From the NCBI GenBank assembly GCA_964413535.1, contig CAYPTB010000040.1:124001-188000 (forward strand): a stretch of DNA of 64,000 nt, written 5' to 3'. The stretch comes from CAYPTB01 sp964413535. GTDB taxonomy: Bacteria; Planctomycetota; UBA1135; GCA-002686595. Shown here piece after piece: positions 62,356-64,000 of the stretch. The translations under genes were made by a program, and so were the position numbers. The notes beneath the pieces are model-generated. The model saw only the letters and a program-made list of their open reading frames with translations. It did no database searches and was not told where the DNA came from. Within the stretch, counting starts at the first letter, position 1. Every line of letters starts with the position of its first letter.

Positions 62356-62849
62356 AGCTCTCCACCCACATTTTCTCCACGTCCGTGGGCGAATTGTTCG
62401 TTGCGGTGGACGAGGACTCGGCCCTCGTCCAGCTCCAATTCGCGGACGGTCTCTCCCGCGAGGAGCGCGAGGAGCAGCTCTCGCGCCGTGGATACGCGGT
62501 TCGCAGGCAGAGGAATGCCTGCAAGGACGTCGAACGGCAGGTGCGCGACTACCTCCGCGGACGGCGACGCGAGTTCGCGCTCGAGCTCGCGCCCGGCGGC
62601 ACTCGATTCCAGCGCCGCGTCTGGCAGGAAGTCGCGAAGATCCCCTTCGGTCGAACCGTGAGCTACGGCGAGATCGCGAGGCGTGTGCGGCGCCCGACGG
62701 CGGTGCGCGCCGTCGGACGTTGCAATGCGACGAATCCGATCGTGATCATCGTCCCCTGCCACCGCGTGGTCGGTTCGAACGGAAATCTGACCGGATACGG
62801 CGGCGGGATAGCGACGAAGCGCGCACTGCTCGAGCTCGAGAGCATCTGA
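62352..62849 (+). CDS. ogt: Methylated-DNA-protein-cysteine S-methyltransferase
   Basis: The 165-residue protein has the acceptor motif VPCHRV (Cys136), the DNA-binding helix region GRTVSYGEIARRVRRPTAVR and the C-terminal GYGGGIATKRALLELE. It repairs O6-alkylguanine by suicidal transfer to Cys136. The ATG overlaps the alkA stop (ATGA), so both repair enzymes are made together. The AraC-like segment of the partner may regulate the pair. Confidence 0.93.
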   Translation: MKLSTHIFSTSVGELFVAVDEDSALVQLQFADGLSREEREEQLSRRGYAVRRQRNACKDVERQVRDYLRGRRREFALELAPGGTRFQRRVWQEVAKIPFGRTVSYGEIARRVRRPTAVRAVGRCNATNPIVIIVPCHRVVGSNGNLTGYGGGIATKRALLELESI

Positions 62850-62868
62850 GCTGCGGGTAGGAACGAAA

Positions 62869-62895
62869 GCGAGCCGGGCCTCGTCACCGGCTCGC
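62869..62895. terminator. Stem-loop between convergent genes
   Basis: GCGAGCCGG and CCGGCTCGC form a perfect 9-bp stem with a 9-nt loop in the 58-nt gap between the converging ogt gene and the right-edge gene. It could terminate transcription from both sides. Confidence 0.6.
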
Positions 62896-62907
62896 CCGGA
62901 TTCCGGC

Positions 62908-63999
62908 CTACTTCAGCAAGATCGACTCGAAGTCACCGTCGTAGACGAGGCTGATGATCGAGCCCGGAGGCACGGCTTGGAGCGTGCGCATCACCACGTA
63001 ATCGTTGCGGAGCGCCAGGACCTCCATCGCCGGCATCACCTTCGAGGAGAAGTCGTCGAAGGACACGATCTCTCCGTCGAAGACGTTCAGCCAGTAGCTC
63101 TTGTCGAAAGCGGGGAGGAAGTCCTCGCTAACGAGGGAGAAGACGATGCGGCCCTTCTTGTCCACGGTGATGTTCGTGATGGCTCTCTTCTCGCGAATGT
63201 CGATCAGGTCGAAGAGGACTTGCCCCACGAACGGACTCTGGGATGACGCTCCGAAGGCGATCAGGGACGGCTTGGTGATCGGGCTGGGGTGAACCAATGA
63301 CGTGTACTTGTTCACGTCGACTCGAAGGAAGCCTGCCGCTTGACGAACGATCAGGTGGAAGTCCTGGAGCGGGTCGACTGGAACGGTCTTCCCGACCGCC
63401 AAGACTTCTGAAGCGCCGGACTGCGCGTCGGAGGACCGAAGCTGGACGTAGCACTTGCCACCAGCCTGCGAGACGAGCGAGACGACGTAGGAAACCGAGT
63501 CCTTCGGCGCCCGCAGAACCACGTCGGCGCTGGACCCAGGCAGCATGCCTACCATGCTTCCCCTGACGATGATCGTCGGCTCTTGGTAGAGGTGCCGCGG
63601 CAGCTTGAACTTGCCTGCGGAAGACATCGCGAGCCTACCGTTCACGATGTGAGTCGAGCTCACCTGGTCGAGAACGAACGGCTCGAGCGCTCCGTCGTCG
63701 AACGACACCGTGTGCGAGAGCTTGTTGGGAGCCTCGAAGTGACCGTAGACATACTCCATCAGCTTCCGGGTGATGCCCGTGAACGTCAGGGGGGAGCTCT
63801 CCGGAACCGTCTTCTTCGGAAAGACGTACCAGCTCCGGATATTGAAGTCGTCTGGGTTTCCACCGGCCTCGTGCAGCTTCCTGAGGCCGTTGATGCTGTT
63901 GAGGAAGAAGAGCGCATCCGATTGACTGCCGCCCTTGCTGTCGTTGACGAACCACCCGAAGCGAAGGCCCAGCTTCCGAACGACCTTCTCGAGCAGCAC
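62908..63999 (-). CDS. C-terminal part of an unknown protein (runs off the right edge)
   Basis: At least 363 residues are encoded and the frame is still open at the window edge, so the true start is outside. The product is beta-rich with no recognised domain; a region near the middle (VVSLVSQAGGKCYVQLRSSD, then QDFHLIVRQAAGFLRVDVNK) resembles a carbohydrate-binding or lectin-like sandwich only in general character. Codons here are visibly less G/C-ended than in the rest of the window (many TCG, TTC and AAG, with T- and A-ended codons), suggesting a different origin or weaker expression. Confidence 0.65.
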   Translation of the reverse strand: MLLEKVVRKLGLRFGWFVNDSKGGSQSDALFFLNSINGLRKLHEAGGNPDDFNIRSWYVFPKKTVPESSPLTFTGITRKLMEYVYGHFEAPNKLSHTVSFDDGALEPFVLDQVSSTHIVNGRLAMSSAGKFKLPRHLYQEPTIIVRGSMVGMLPGSSADVVLRAPKDSVSYVVSLVSQAGGKCYVQLRSSDAQSGASEVLAVGKTVPVDPLQDFHLIVRQAAGFLRVDVNKYTSLVHPSPITKPSLIAFGASSQSPFVGQVLFDLIDIREKRAITNITVDKKGRIVFSLVSEDFLPAFDKSYWLNVFDGEIVSFDDFSSKVMPAMEVLALRNDYVVMRTLQAVPPGSIISLVYDGDFESILLK

Positions 64000-64000
64000 G

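Noticed and set aside
1..64000. tRNA, rRNA or riboswitch genes
   Set aside because: Reading by eye found no cloverleaf-like T-loop and acceptor combinations or conserved rRNA segments; a covariance-model search would be needed to exclude small RNAs.

Overview
The window is very GC-rich DNA with strongly G/C-ending codons, tightly packed genes and many ATGA or GTGA start/stop overlaps. The gene content suggests an aerobic Planctomycetota-like bacterium: an alternative complex III plus caa3 oxidase operon, several secreted sulfatase-superfamily enzymes, cytochrome c/copper-monooxygenase fusions, DUF1570-type peptidases and very large TPR-CHAT proteins. This assignment is an inference from gene content, because the window has no rRNA or other marker gene. 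I recognise no tRNA, rRNA, CRISPR array or intact insertion sequence.

Layout. (1) 472-13263 is one 12-gene respiratory operon: actABCDEF (alternative complex III), a small membrane protein, a SCO copper chaperone and coxBACD. It encodes a quinol:cytochrome c oxidoreductase and the A2-type caa3 oxidase it feeds. (2) 13451-26722 holds three tandem paralogues of a secreted PPC-TPR-CHAT (caspase-like) protein with long, variable 42-residue repeat arrays. A HicB antitoxin gene and a wrecked hicA lie between the second and third. (3) 26857-30452 is patchy: a frameshifted membrane gene, an aspartyl/asparaginyl beta-hydroxylase overlapping tail-to-tail with an HTTM-like membrane protein, and the remains of a Fic gene. 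(4) 30452-37221 carries one classical formylglycine-type sulfatase lipoprotein, two sulfatase-fold lipoproteins with a Thr-x-Pro-Ser-His nucleophile motif, and a ferritin-like protein. (5) 37323-48013 has a giant TPR/metallopeptidase/thioredoxin-like protein, a glutaredoxin, three tandem redoxin-cytochrome c-copper monooxygenase fusions and an unknown secreted protein. (6) 48067-51270 is a small stress-type cluster: VTT membrane protein, flavodoxin fragment, rhodanese, glycine-zipper protein, metallothionein-like protein and SRPBCC protein. (7) 51314-57217 holds a beta-propeller/TIG protein, a NarL/NarX-like two-component pair and a decayed copy of the propeller gene. (8) 57599-62849 has a CDGSH iron-sulfur protein, an M16 peptidase and a two-gene alkylation-repair operon. 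(9) 62908-64000 is the C-terminal part of an unknown protein, in visibly less GC-rich DNA.

Two themes cut across the window. First, several monocistronic genes have a -10-like hexamer exactly 7 nt before the start codon with no Shine-Dalgarno sequence, which looks like leaderless transcription. Second, gene remnants are frequent (hicA, fic, flavodoxin, propeller/TIG, membrane protein), several beside intact relatives or partners, suggesting active gene turnover. The least explained system is the triplicated exported CHAT-protease locus; the triplicated heme-copper fusion enzymes come second.
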